This document shows positions 9,251-21,045 of a DNA stretch of 64,000 nt, in pieces. This DNA is from Adiantum capillus-veneris (Eukaryota > Streptophyta > Polypodiopsida > Polypodiales > Pteridaceae). Each line of letters starts with the position of its first letter. The first letter of the stretch is position 1. Made by a program: the position numbers and the translations under genes. Where the stretch lies: the NCBI GenBank assembly GCA_014529385.2, contig CM043943.1, positions 156,173,592-156,237,591 of the forward strand, written 5' to 3'. The notes beneath the pieces are model-generated. The model did no database searches. It was not told where the DNA came from and worked only from the letters and a program-made list of their open reading frames with translations.

Positions 9251-9710
9251 CACAAAATACAAGTGCACAAAAGTGTAGTAGCATACCTCTTCAATGTATG
9301 TAGAGTTCTGCGTCACTAAAGCACTGCAGAACAGGAGTAAGAGGAGGATACAAAAAAAGGAGGAGCACTAGAGAGTAAGAGGAGATGCGCAAAAAGGGTT
9401 GGGAGCACAAAAGAGATGGTTTGCTTACCGCGTAGCGTCGATGGGGTAGAGTTAAAATGATGGGTAGTAGAGGATGCGAAAAGTGGCAGAAGAGCGCTCA
9501 TGCGGGGAGAGAGTATATATAGTTAAAATGTTTGGCGGACGTACTGCCTCTAAACTTAGAATGCTTACCTCGACAAGGGTGACAACTTCACTTATGCGCA
9601 TGATTACACCCAAGATTGTGGTTGGTAGATCGTACTACATGGGAATCTGAGCCCATTTATTACTGGTTGCCTTGTGAGCGCAACCCACGTGCCTTTTTTG
9701 AGTGACCATT
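9251..9710. other. no recognised gene
   Basis: No domain was recognised. A 61-codon minus-strand frame exists but has no support. Confidence 0.3.
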
Positions 9711-9954
9711 TAGAGTCAGACGCCAATCACCCTTGCAGTCGCCATCTCCATCTCCAAGTAGAACAAACAGATCGTCATTGCCTTTGCCTTTTCTGCACTC
9801 TTCCCCTTGGCCACCTCTAGTGATCCTGCGTTTAGAGTCAGACGTTGATCGCCCTTGCACTCGCCATCTCCATCTCCAAGTAGAACAAACAGATCACCGT
9901 TGCCTTTTCCTTTTCTGCACTCTTCCCCTTGGCCACCTCTCGTGATCCTGCATT
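9711..9954. repeat. 122-bp tandem duplication, two copies
   Basis: TAGAGTCAGACG begins at 9711 and again at 9833. Both units contain GCCATCTCCATCTCCAAG and CTTCCCCTTGGCCACCTCT with a few substitutions. ORFs across it are repeat by-products. Confidence 0.9.
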
Positions 9955-10088
9955 GAGCGACCTCCACTTGTTTGAGTCCTTTGCTGCCGCATCTCCATCA
10001 CCATCGTCACCTTCTGGTTCTTGCTCTCAGTGGCCTACGACATCACCATCCAACTCGGTGCCATTGGATATTGCAGAGACAGGTTCTT

Positions 10089-10093
<5 letters not shown>

Positions 10094-10160
<67 letters not shown>
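10094..10160. repeat. (CT)n microsatellite
   Basis: Uninterrupted CT dinucleotides of about 67 bp followed by a short C run. Confidence 0.98.
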
Positions 10161-10162
<2 letters not shown>

Positions 10163-10440
10163 CCCCTTCCTGTGTGCTGTTAACTGTGTGCACATCGAAG
10201 CCATTGCATTACGGGGTTAGAGCACAATGGGAACAACACTCCAAGGGCCAAAGAGTGGTCGTTAGAGTAAGATTATAAGTCTCACACCGCATGGTTGGAA
10301 TAATTACTCCGTATATGACCGTGCCTGAGTTGTTATTCATTGCTATGTTTGGACATAGTGAGTGACTAGGCCTATATATATATTACTGATAACATTAAAT
10401 GCTCTGTTCTAATCCACCTGTTCCGAATGGACGTGTGTAC

Positions 10441-10950
10441 AGTGGAAATTCAACTTGGGTCAGAACCAAGCGAATAGGGCCCTTCGGTTCTGACTCAAGT
10501 TACGTCACCTATTATAACATTAGTGCACAGAACCAAGCAAATAGAGACCTTGAGGGATACTCGAAGCTCAATATTCGCTTGGTTATGACACCAAATACAT
10601 ACCAATTTTGAATAGTAGTTTTGGCTTGCTTTTTCTTTCAATCATGGGGGATCATAGTCCTGGAGATAGACATTGTGGATACAACGGAAATTCAACTTGG
10701 GTCAAAACCAAGCAAATAGGGTCCTTCAGAGATTCTTGGGGGCCCTATTCGCTTGGTTCTGAGTCAAGTGACATCACCTATCATGACATTAGCGCACGAG
10801 ACAGAACCAAGCGAATAGAGACCTTGAGGGATACTCGAGGCTCAATATTCGCTTGGTTATCACACCAAATACAAACCAATTTTGAATATTAGTTTTGGCT
10901 TTTTTTTTTAGTCATGGGGATCATAGTCCTGGAGACAGACGTTGTGGGCG
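10441..10950. repeat. two 242-bp direct repeats carrying ACCAAGCGAATA hairpins
   Basis: GGAAATTCAACTTGGGTCA occurs at 10444 and 10686, and the following sequence stays parallel for more than 200 bp. Each unit holds two inverted pairs: AACCAAGCGAATAGGG against CTATTCGCTTGGTTCTGA, and AACCAAGCGAATAGAG against ATATTCGCTTGGTTAT. In the first unit one arm has decayed to CCCTTCGGTTCTGACTC. The ten-base core is that of the array at 7273, in a different sequence context. Confidence 0.8.
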
Positions 10951-11026
10951 AGGATACATGTAAAGAAAAACTATTCACATTCTTATACAACACCCGTGTT
11001 CATCACTGTGCACCAGAACTATCAGG

Positions 11027-12678
11027 ATGTTTAATGCAGAGTTTTCTATACAGAGGATTATAGGTTGCTCATTTGAGTACCTACAAACCCATTTGCAAAA
11101 GTATGAGGCAGTCATTTGTGACAATTCCATGACAGTTGATGGCATGAGATATGTGCACCCAACCGACCTTGACCCAGACAAGAGTGCTTCAAGGAGATTG
11201 AATCGCTGTCTGGAAAAGTTGATGTCCCTCCAATGCACTGCTTGTACAAGACAGGTGTATGAAGAACTTCAAAAAGTGTTGCTTAGTGGAATTCTACCAC
11301 GGGTTTTTCTGTTACTTATACTTGCAGACGGATGGTGAGTCAGATACTTCCCATTCAACAACTTTTGGTAGTTGTCCATTGGCGCTGGAGGAAGAGCTAG
11401 AGGATGTGGAGGTGCAATTTGATCCAAAAGAAGAGCAGGTAGAGGTATAAAAGGAAACATTTGATGCAGGCTTAACTCTTGCTTCTCTTGCTGATGCAAC
11501 AATAGGGTGCAAGCAAGAAAGCCCAAATAAGGAAGTGACTTTGCCTCTGAATTGCACTCCCAGCTTTGCTATGGTGGGCGATACCCACTACGTTCTGCTC
11601 ACAGATATCATGCATGAGCTAAATATACGGGAGGACTATTGCGTAGCTGCAATTGCAAATTTTTGTGAGGCAGACATGGGATTTGTGGATGATGATGGAG
11701 TGGACCAACATATTATTGCTGACACAACTGTCCACGACTCACAGTTTACTTCAAGGTGGCAACTGATCAAAGATACATTCAATGAAGCGAAGTCAAGAGA
11801 GGTCAATTTGCCAGCAGATGAGCAATTTCAAACAACAACAAAACAACTTGTCTTGGAAAAAATGGGTAGGCCCGTGGCACCTAGAACTTAGGTAATGAAT
11901 AATCAGTCTATTCACTTGTGGAGAAGGTCGATGCTAGAAATGGACGAGAATCAAATGGTAATTTGTAAAGGCATTCAAATGCTATTGGAGATGGCCCAGT
12001 GATAAAATATCATGATCAATTTTTTTGTTGACAGGTGCTAGTGTATGACGATAGTTTCTTTAGAAGATCGGGCAGCTCACGGCAAGGGCTTGTCACTAGA
12101 GTCCAAGGCAAGGATGCGACGTTGTCTCACTACATTGGGCATTGCAACCACAAAAATATTTGTAGAAACAAAAGTACTTGGCAATTGTTTTTCATCTCAC
12201 TTACGGCCCATAAATTCATTACTATTTTTTTGTAGATCATAATATACCACAAGGAATACTCCAAAACAATGCAAAGTTCCCACTGCTTGCAATGAAAGTT
12301 ATTACAAGATTGTGTGGTGAGCAGCCCCTTCCACTAAACGTAGAAAGACTAATTTTGATTGAGAAATAGTTTGCTCTACGTGTCTTTGGCATTGGGTATG
12401 GGTGCCAAGCACTCAGAGCCCCCTATTTCATGTCCTACATAGCTGAGGATCTAGCTGCAGGGGTTGAAGACTCGGAGAGCTTAGATCCATACAACAAGCG
12501 GATGTTTTTGAGGGAAAGAAGACGCTTGATTCCCGTAGGGATGCTACCATCAACAGAGGAACGAGCTCGTCTACAGAGCTTGCACATCAAAGAGGTACAA
12601 AGTGAGGAAGAAGGAGGTGCATCGAAGGGGATAAAAACGACGGGCTCAGGTCCATCTTCTCCCACTCCTGACTCGTGA
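11027..12678 (+). pseudogene. unrecognised multi-exon gene, interrupted
   Basis: Open stretches linked by plausible GT-AG introns. The first exon (about 11027-11270, with DNSMTVDGMRYVHPTDLDPD) joins across a short intron ending ATACTTGCAG at 11327. The next exon runs to 11891 (LALEEELEDVEVQFDPKEEQ, then HYVLLTDIMHELNIREDYC), with one in-frame TAA near 11449. Further exons follow acceptors near 12034 and 12236. The last one (YGCQALRAPYFMSYIAEDL, ERRRLIPVGMLPSTEERARL) ends at 12678 and has one in-frame TAG. I do not recognise the product. At least two stops make it a probable pseudogene. Confidence 0.45.
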
Positions 12679-12773
12679 CTCTCGCCACCTCGCATGGTGC
12701 TCCCCCGCATTTGAATTTCCCCAAGCCATCTGTTTCTTCTCTTTGCAGATGTGTTGTAAAGACCGTGTAATTT
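12679..12773. other. no recognised feature
   Basis: Short unique spacer before the target-site duplication of the copia derivative. Confidence 0.4.
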
Positions 12774-12778
12774 CTAAA

Positions 12779-12968
12779 TGTTGGGGTATAGACACTTGTG
12801 CCTTGCCCGGCCGCCCAGAGTCTGGGCACCCACTGACTTGTATACCTTATACATAGCATAAGTGTATAGGGGGCTGCTCACTCTTTGAGTCTCCCCACCC
12901 ATATCTGTGTGCCGTGTATCTCCTTCTCTCTCTCACTCTCCGTTTGTGGTGCTCTTCAATCCCCTTCA
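12779..12968 (+). repeat. 5' LTR of copia derivative
   Basis: 190 bp, TGTTGGGGTATA to CCCCTTCA, ending directly before the primer site. It matches the right LTR at 16192-16381 with few differences and the same length. Confidence 0.93.
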
Positions 12969-12969
12969 A

Positions 12970-12982
12970 TTGGTATCAGAGT
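12970..12982 (+). other. primer-binding site, initiator-Met tRNA type
   Basis: TTGGTATCAGAGT directly follows the LTR, with one or two bases between, as is usual in copia elements. Confidence 0.85.
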
Positions 12983-14738
12983 GACAGGTGTGAGAGCGTA
13001 GATGGACGGCTTCACGATGAACTCGTTGGCTATGGCGGAGAGGTCACACATCTGAGCAAAGAAATAGAGGAGGCTTGTGGACAACCATACAGAGGCTTGC
13101 AGGAGAGCTCTCAGGAGATTCCTAGTGCTCACAGATCAGTCCACAGTTCCTCTATAGATCAGTCCATTGTGTACAGCATTTTGCCTCTTCTCGACAAGCT
13201 TTGCAACGGCTACATCGGCGACAGATTGGAGCTTGGAGCTTTCATAGACATGGAAGCATTGTGAGATTGATGCATTCAGCTCACGCATCGAGGTGGGAAG
13301 TGAGTTTGAGCCTTTTTATGAGCTCAAAGAAGCACAGAAGAAAGTCGTTCAATTTTTTGGCAGTTTGACAGCAGTCTACTAATTTGCTCATAACTTGAGC
13401 TACAAAGCTCCGATTCCAAAACTTTTTGGTTCAAAATGGAGCTGGCTTTAAGCTCTACGACTTTGTAGAAGGAATTGTTTTCTGATTCAGAGTGCAGGTG
13501 GGTCTGAAATCAAAAACACAGAGACTATTTTTCAGGACAGTTTTGGGCTCTGTTGTTTTGTTTGCTGCAGACAGCTTACACGTGCACACTGCAAGTAGCA
13601 GGCACATATGAGGTTTTACAAGATCGGGTTTGACTCCCAGGTACAGATTGAGTCTAGTACTCCCACAGGTGTTGCCAGTTGCAGTTGAGTGGTTCTTCTG
13701 CAGTGTTGTGGCTTGCATACATGGTCTTTGAGCGGGTAATGCTCTATGTATGCTTATGTGGTGAGCAGTAGATCTTGTGAGCAAGTGCAGAGGTTGGTTG
13801 TGGATGACATGTATGGTCACCTGTGGTACTCTTTGTGAGCATTTGTTGGACATAGGTTTGCAGAGCTTATGCATGTATTTTGAGTGTAGTTTGATGCGCA
13901 TTGATTGCTCATTGTATTGAGCTTGCAGGACAATGGTTATTTTGTGTTGATAGCCATTGTGTGTCGAAACTCTGTAAAAATTTTCCCAGGAGTTTTATGC
14001 GCATCATTTATGCGATCTAGGTAGAGATTGCGGGTTGCACTCAGCATTTGCGTGCGGTGTTCTCTGCAGGTGGGAGATTTGTACGTGTGTATGCATCAAT
14101 ACAGCACAATGTGGGCTTGGTGATTAGCTCACGGTTTGACAAGCGTACAGTTATCTTGGCACACTCACAGGAGTGAATATTGTGATGTATGCTTGTGTCG
14201 CTACGAGCTAGGTAGCCGGATTCGAGCACTAATGGCTTGAGGTTTTTCAACAGGTTTCAGCTACAGGTTTACAAGTTTACAGGCAAGTTTGAGGGCTTAT
14301 TTGGGCGCTGAATTTTCAGCCATTGTTTCCTCTTTGCAGGTGTCCATGTATGGCTCAGTTGTAGGCTGACCCGGGACACGTTTGTGACTTGTTTATGCAG
14401 TTGTTTAAGAGCTAAATTTTGGGGTTGTTTTGGGGCTGATTTGCAGCCATATTTTACAGCCATACAGGAGCTTGGTTTACTCTACAGGAGCCTTGTACAC
14501 TTGGCATTTGGGATTTTCATCATTGCCATTTGTGGAGCCCAATGTGGTTACACTACTGCGAGAGATTTTATGCGTGGATTCGCATGAGCATTGTAGGTGC
14601 TGGTGAGCTCTTTTTCGGAGAGCATTTTCTCGTTGCAGGTTGCTTCTTTTGGATTAGTTGAGTGCATTTCATTGCTACCGTACCTAGAGTAGAGTTACAA
14701 CTCTTCGTTATTTTTGGCATTCACTTATAGTAGTCAAT

Positions 14739-15960
14739 ATGTGTGAGACTTTCGAGTCTAGGACAATGACTCATGAGAGCCGGCGTTCTCGTTCGTGTCG
14801 ACACTTGAGATGTTGGCATTGTGGTCACACAAGGAACATTAGACGGCAATGCTTTCTTTGTATGAGACAGCACATTGCTAGACAGGGATGCTACTTTTCA
14901 TGTCACTCCGTATCGTGGCTGGTTCAGTAGCTATTCTAGCAGAGTGCATGGTAGTGTGAGATTGGCAGATGGGTCACTGCATGAGATTGCTGGTTCAGAA
15001 GATATGAGACTGTCATTAACGAGCGGTGCATCGTACGTTCTCAGAGATGTGCATCATGTGCCAGATTTGAGGATGAGTTTGATCTCCGTTGGTCAGTTCA
15101 GGGATAGTGGATGTCGGGTATCGCTGCTTGAGCAATATTTTGCGTTGCATTTGGGTTCACTAGTGATTGCGAGAGGTGCTAGAGTTGGCACATGGTACCC
15201 ATTACACGTAGTACTAGTGCGAGATGGTCGAGTCTCAATCTTGTTACAGCCATGCAGAGAGCGAGAGACCCGAATAGTCTCTTTTGCTCATGGGTTGCAG
15301 GGTGCTTTGCATGGAGTGCAGAGTAGTGAGCTCGTTGTGCGCACAGTTGGGGCACAACTTGAGCAGTCACACAGAGAGGTGACAAAGCCAGACATGCATG
15401 CTTTGCTAGTGATTGAGCAAAGCAGAGAGCTAGTTGTGCGAGATACTTCTATGCAGGATAGACAGGTAGACTGGTCTTGCTCTAGTGAGTCACGACAGGA
15501 GGAAGTTGTGTAAGAGTCTATGCATAAGGACTTAGAGCATGAGAGCTCTAGTGAGTCACAGCAGATTGAGTGGTCATGTTTGCAGTGGGTGATTGCAGAG
15601 GAGACTGAGACATCAGTGATTATGCAATCATTCCTTTCTATGCTCGACAGTGAGCATGGGGATAGAGTTGTGCAGGATATGTCTTCCAGCAGACACCTAG
15701 AGAAGCTGGTTTGCTCTGAGGTTGCACGACAGGTTGATGCGTCTTTTGCAGACATTTAGGAGCTGCATGTGGCTGACACGCCTTGTCAGTCAGAGATACC
15801 TATTGCCAACGATATATATGTTGATGCATGCTCCGTAGAGCTAGCAGGGCCCGCTAGCATTGCATCGGCATTCGGTGGTCTCATGTATGAGATGGTGATC
15901 TTGAGACCGGATATCGTAGCTGTAGTGGGAGTATTTGCAGTTGGGGTTGCAGTCGTTTGT
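14739..15960 (+). pseudogene. copia gag zinc knuckle, protease and pre-integrase core, RT tail
   Basis: Near 14800 a knuckle reads CWHCGHTRNIRRQC, with the His changed to Asn. The frame at 14875-15513 follows. Its protease active site reads LDRDATFHVTP where the family has D-S-G-A-T, and it continues with VRLADGSLHEIAGSEDMRLS and SYVLRDVHHVPDLRMSLISV, the standard copia protease to GAG-pre-integrase sequence. Past 15513 come Ser/Glu-rich repeats (SSESRQEE, SSESQQIEW). At 15850-15960, FGGLMYEMVILRPDI is the conserved copia RT end motif. The deletion joins pre-integrase to the end of RT. Confidence 0.8.
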
Positions 15961-16191
15961 TGACTGATGATGGCATAGTGCACGAGGGAGATATGCAGGT
16001 ATTGCGTACATACTTGAAGTACGTGTGTGGTACATCTGGTGGTGTATGGACTTACACGGGAGTAGGACAGCCGTATGCACACGATCACAGCCAGCCAGTG
16101 GGCATCGATTGAGAGCAATTTTCTCTCACCTTTTGTAGTCTTTAGACTAGGTTCCCTTGCTTAAAGGCATAGTCGCCTTTAAGTGGGAGGT

Positions 16192-16381
16192 TGTTGGGGT
16201 ATAGGCGCGTGTGCCTTGCCCGTCTGCCCAGAGTCTGGGCGTCCACTGACTTGTATACCTCATACATAGCATAAGTGTATAGGGGGCTGCTCACTCTTTG
16301 AGTCTCCCCACCCATATCTGTGTGTCGCGTGTCTCCTTCTCTCTCACACTCTCCGTCTGTGGTGCTCTCCGATCCCCTTCA
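16192..16381 (+). repeat. 3' LTR of copia derivative
   Basis: 190 bp beginning TGTTGGGGTATA and ending CCCCTTCA, followed by the target duplicate CTAAA. Confidence 0.93.
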
Positions 16382-16423
16382 CTAAACTCTTAAGAAGCTC
16401 CTTCTACCTTGCTCTATGAATTA

Positions 16424-19025
16424 GTCATCTATAAGTCCATTGGTGTAACTCTAATAGACTATTGGCCTTATCCTTTCCTCCCCCATGTCTAGTGTGTATA
16501 AAATAACTTGTTCTTGCCATGTAGTGGGTTTTTTCCATGCCTTGTGTGGACCATATTGATAGTGAGCCGTATGTCTTGGCAAAATATGGACCATGGTTAA
16601 ACAGTATGTGCTGCATTGCAATAAAACAAAATGGTCATTAGAGTACGATTTAAAATTTTGTTTTGTATGCGTAGAATGCTAATCCACCATGTAATGTGTG
16701 ATATGTTGTCCACCCCACCCTGTAAGGTAAGCCTTCTTCCAATCCAGCAAGGCAGCTTGAAATGATGTGAGCTTACTTTGGTCCCAAGAATGTTGCTCAA
16801 CGTAGTGGAAAATTTTATCTAGTGATTTCCACACGTTTGCCTTGTGATTTTGGATTGCCCCACCACCAGCATTTTCTTTAACCAATGTATGAAGTTGTTT
16901 CCATTTGTTGAATAGGTTTCTCCTTTCTTCTCTATCTGAATCTTTGAGGCTAAACCCAAGAAACCTTTCTGCCTTCACGCCACCTATCAATGCTTTCCTA
17001 GGTACCTTGTAACGACTTTGAGACATCTTAGGGTCCTCTTCGATTTTGACATTGCCTCCATGCACACCAATGCCTGAGAGCACTCCCTCTAATGCTTTGA
17101 TCACTCCTCTTGACTCACTCTCTGGCTTTATTGTCCATGCAAAACATATGTACAAATGAACCATAACCACCTTTTCAATTATTCAACAGAGTGCATGAAG
17201 TGTACAGACGTGAACTCTACTCAGAGGAATATCAAGCACTGGCCTAAAAGCTTTATCTTGAAGATGTCTGTTGGGAGCTCTATTCCATTGCACACTCTCA
17301 AGAGATTGTGCATCATCCATGCAATATAAGCATGGATTTGCCACAGATGTTTCGTGTGTTATGTTGTACATATACTTAAGAGTCTTTAAGTCACCTGCCA
17401 TGTGTCATTCCACTGTATAGTCACCAAATCCTTCCACTGAAAGAACGACTCCATTTCTTTGTTCACTGATGATAGAAGGAATTTGGGTTTGACTAAAAAC
17501 CCAATCAAGGATTTTAAAATTTTCCTTATCAACTTGTAGTGAAAAACGAAAACACAAAATCAACAACCAAATAATCAATATTTTTGTTATTATAGAGTGA
17601 ATGAAGTATAGCTGGAATGATCCTAGAGTTAGAATGTTGTTTTCGGATTGCACGCTAAAGTATCATGGATCCTCTTTCGTTATTGATGGATCTAGAGCTC
17701 TGTTCATGAGGATAATGGTGACTCTCTCTAGCTTCTTGTTCTTCAAGACCTCACACTCGTCGAGCTTCAAAACAAACTTGAGAACCCCACCGCACCCCTC
17801 TCGACTGATGTCAAAGAAGTGAACTGCATACCTTTGCAATGCTTCAAGATCAACGAAGAGGTTGTTGTGCTCATTAAACTGTACCTCTCTACTGCCCTTA
17901 CCTAAGAACGTTGCTTCAATATGGAATGGTGACCCAAGTTTCTCAAACACCTCATCGTTTACATGCCAACGAGTAGCCCTTACATGTGATGGCTTTGGCA
18001 GCAATGATCCTCTCTGTAGTTTATTTTGAGACTTTTTAGCTAATGCTTTGAAGAGTGCCATGTATTCCATCTGCAAGATGACACTCTCATCAAGTATTGC
18101 TTTCACTTCCATTGGTTCCAACTGATTCTCATTCATGAAGGAGGTAAGGAGCCTCCCTTTTATCTTACGAAATTTTTTCTGAGTTATCATCTCTTCAACT
18201 ACTTCTTTTGGAACTAGACGGCTGTAATGCACTTCGGCATTGAAGCCTGGACTGTTCGAGTTTGGATGCAGCAAAGACCTGCCAAAAAAGAACCATGCGT
18301 TATGATCATGTATAGGAAAGTGTTTCCATTTCTTAGTGAAGCACACTGAAGATACAAAAGTAGAAACAAGCTTCAAGTTACCTTAAAGCTCGTATTTGTT
18401 TTTTCAGGCCACCACTACCAATCTTCATGTTCTCAATGTTGCACAGATCTCGTTTTCTTTTCCGACTACCAAGCACGGTGTCTTTCTCTCGGAAACTTGT
18501 GATCTTCTTCTCAAAGCATTGGATTGTCTCTTTGTTTGATGAAATCTTTTGAAAGCATTCTTCATTAAGTTTCTTCAGTTGCATGTTCTCCATCACCAGG
18601 AAGTTTCTTTGCCTTTCCGCATTCAATGCTCTCATTTCCAAATGTTCGGTGTATCCCAATAGCCCATCCTTGCCATCGCCTGTGAAATGTAAGAGGTTAG
18701 TGATATTAGCAAAGGGAGGTGGCGCATTTGTCGTAGGATCCTTTGGATAAATAGACCCATCGATCCACAAATCCAAATGATGTTCCTTGTTTGTCCTTCT
18801 AAGTTCTTTCTCCCGTTGAGATAAGAAAGACTCCCTCCTACGCTTTTGCAACGGTGCGTACTCTTGCATTACATCAACATGAAGATGATGTGTGTTGTTT
18901 CTTTGGGTAAGTGTTAAAGATGAAGGGACTGAGGATTGCAAGTTCAAATTGGTGTTTTCATCAGAAAAAAAAGCGTTCTCCATTCCTAGAGTTGATAGAG
19001 AAAAAGACAGACACTCAAAACTCAT
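16424..19025 (-). pseudogene. spliced gene of unrecognised family, possibly transposase-like
   Basis: Minus-strand gene with clear introns. Exon 1 (19025-18382; the ATG at 19025 or an internal one) is basic and coiled-coil-like (LNAERQRNFLVMENMQLKKL). A 103-bp intron (18381-18279, GTAACT...TTGGCAG) restores the frame. Exon 2 runs on to about 17660 with VHYSRLVPKEVVEEMI and KLDECEVLKNKKLERV. Further conserved-looking blocks are GDLKTLKYMYNITH followed by a C-x2-C (CLYCMDDAQ), RVHVCTLHALC, and after a 77-bp intron (16687-16611) YGSLSIWSTQGMEKTHY and TRHGGGK. In-frame stops occur near 17660, 17400 and 17185. The Asp-rich GDLK block with Cys pair is reminiscent of uncharacterised eukaryotic transposase-like proteins, but I cannot name the family. 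Its 3' end lies about 40 bp from the copia derivative. Confidence 0.5.
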
Positions 19026-19336
19026 GAAATATCTCAGGTTTTGGGAGGGAAGACCATATTGTCAAGTTTAGAGTTGATAGAGTTCGTGTGGCTAGTGTTT
19101 CTGGAGGGAACGCTTGTAATTTGGCATTTCAAATCATTAGTCATACGATTAGTTGGATTCTTGACAAGAGAACAAAGGATAAGAATGATAAAGATGGTGG
19201 CAACGTACCAAAGAATGTCATTTTGGCTTTTTGTTGGTGCAAAAAAGTATCACATAAAATGCACAATTTAACGTTTTCATTTTCTCTCTCTAAGATGATG
19301 TGGCACTTCTTACAAGGCCCAAAAGTTAGTCCAACT
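19026..19336. other. no recognised feature
   Basis: Short AT-rich interval between the spliced gene and the copia fragment. Plus-strand ORFs here have no recognisable content. Confidence 0.3.
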
Positions 19337-19999
19337 TTATCCTAATGACACAAGAACATGTTGCATCATGTAAGCCCACATAGGGTAATTGTCCCCATCC
19401 AATCTGTCCTCAGCAAACATCTTGAACACATCTGTGTTGTTGTCGGCCATGACGAATGCCTGCACTTGATGTGAAAACTGCCCAAAAAGAGGAGAAATGA
19501 AGCGGGAACAACACGTGCTATATGGCACAAAACATAGAAAATTGTAAGAGACCTGTTATGGAGAAAACGGCACTGACAAAAATTCTACACAAAATGACAA
19601 AATAGCTTACGTAGTATTGCCTGTAGTGGAAATGGAGGTCGAAATGAGCTCAAAATTTTTGTCGACCTACGAACGCCCGCCAAAGCTCACAAAAATCAGA
19701 GAAAGTGAACAGGCATGTGTTGGAGCTACTGGCAACTAAGCCCGGGAGGACACAACCTGCTCTGATACCAATTGTTGGAATTAGGTTTGCAGGAAAATAC
19801 ACACAGCTTGGACAAGATAAAGGAGACTCAAAGCGCACAACAGAGAGTGTATTACTTAGTGTGCAATGGAAAGATAGATAGCCCTAGAATGATGGATCTA
19901 TATACAATGCACGGGGGGAAAAACCTCCTAGTGAGGAAAAAATGCAACGGCCGTCCTAAGTGTTTTCACACACATCACTACCACATGTATATGGTAACA
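19337..19999 (-). mobile_element. Ty1/copia 5' end: LTR, primer site, start of gag
   Basis: Read on the minus strand. A 5' LTR occupies about 19999-19773 (termini TGTTGGAATT and GGTAACA on the plus strand). The primer site is TTGGTATCAGAGCAGG (19771-19756), and a leader precedes the gag start. The frame 19528-19337 contains MADNNTDVFKMFAEDRLDGD and YPMWAYMMQHVLVS, the typical copia gag N-terminus, and then breaks off. The right LTR boundary is estimated from terminal complementarity. Confidence 0.8.
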
Positions 20000-20264
20000 A
20001 TTTTTTCCTCAATAGGATATTATAAGCACAAATAGATAACACCATCTTGATAGTGTTACATGAAATTTAAGCTCAAAACCAAAGAATTTTTACTCAAAAT
20101 GAAGCATCCATGTGTGTCATATATCACCCAAGTAAGTGATGTTCGACTTAAAAATTATATAATCCTCTCCTAAAATATTTATATTTACACAAAGTAATTT
20201 ATTGAATATTTCTTTACATTATAATATGAGATATATAAAATTCAATCTTTTTTTACTAACCCAT
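20000..20264. other. AT-rich, no recognised feature
   Basis: AT-rich sequence next to the long inverted repeat. No genes seen. Confidence 0.35.
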
Positions 20265-21045
20265 CTTATTTAAAATGTCCCAAAATTTTAAAAAGTAAAT
20301 ATCCATACATCTCATTATGAGTTTAGAGACAAAATTTTGACCTCAAAATGAAGTAAAAGCTTCCAAAAGCTTTAAAGCAATGTAAACTTTTATAGTTAAA
20401 ATTTGACAATTTTGACCACTCCATTGTGTTCTGAGCGCCCCAAAACCCTAAAAACGGTTGCCCATATGCCTCATTCTCACACTCGGAGACGGGTTTTGGA
20501 CCAAATAAGGTCCTTAAACTACCCCAAAGGGTTTCGCACCAACGCGGGACCCTTTCGGGTAGTTTCCAAATGGAAGTTCACAATTTTGGCCACATGGTGC
20601 ATCTAGAATGGCAAAAAATCCCAGAAACGACTATCAAAACATAATGGCGATTCATCACGTACAGATAGTCATTTCTGGGATTTCATCCATCGTGTATGGA
20701 TAGTCATTTGTGGGACTTTTTACCATTTCGAGCGCTACCATGTGGCAAAAAATTATAAAATTTCACTTGGAAACTGTCCCAAAAGAGTCCCGCGTCGGCA
20801 AGGGAGCCTTTGGGACAGTTTCAGGACCTTTTTTGGCCCAAAACCTCGTCTCCAGGTGTTAGAATGAGACATATGGGCTATCGTTTCTACGGTTTTGGGA
20901 CGGTTTAGGCAAAGGAGTGGTCAAAATCATCAAATTCTAACAAATATTAAAAATTTATATTGGCTTAAAGCTTTTTGAAGCTTTTTTTTTTATAATAAAA
21001 CATATGGACATTTAAATACTTTCAAGTTTTTCGGGACATCCCAAT
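20265..21045. repeat. long inverted repeat, arms about 350 bp
   Basis: The left arm (about 20265-20640) and right arm (about 20665-21045) are imperfect reverse complements over most of their length. Matching landmarks, left against the complement of right: ATGTCCCAAAATTTTAAAAAG with ATGTCCCGAAAAACTTGAAA, AAGCTTTAAAGC with AAGCTTTAAGCC, TTTTGACCACTCC in both, GCCCATATGCCTCATTCT with GCCCATATGTCTCATTCT, GTCCTTAAACT with GTCCTGAAACT, CCACATGGT in both. The centre holds repeated GATAGTCATTT words. It could be a foldback transposon or MITE-like element, or an hpRNA source. No ORF. Confidence 0.85.

Larger units (their letters stand above)
12774..16386 (+). mobile_element. complete internally deleted Ty1/copia element with target-site duplication
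   Basis: The element itself is 12779-16381 (3603 bp). It has LTRs at both ends, the target duplication CTAAA at 12774-12778 and 16382-16386, a primer site (TTGGTATCAGAG, 12970) and a purine-rich tract (AAGTGGGAGG) just before the right LTR. Inside are a leader of about 1.75 kb, a gag zinc knuckle, a protease/pre-integrase ORF, an unusual Ser-rich linker and the last part of the reverse transcriptase. The gag N-terminus, integrase and most of RT are missing. It cannot move alone but has the cis signals to be mobilised by a related element. Confidence 0.92.

Noticed and set aside
9929-10278. Ser-Leu repeat ORFs across the CT tract (also at 22956-23338, 28391-28668, 39163-39366)
   Set aside because: The open frames exist only because a dinucleotide repeat has no stop codon in any frame.
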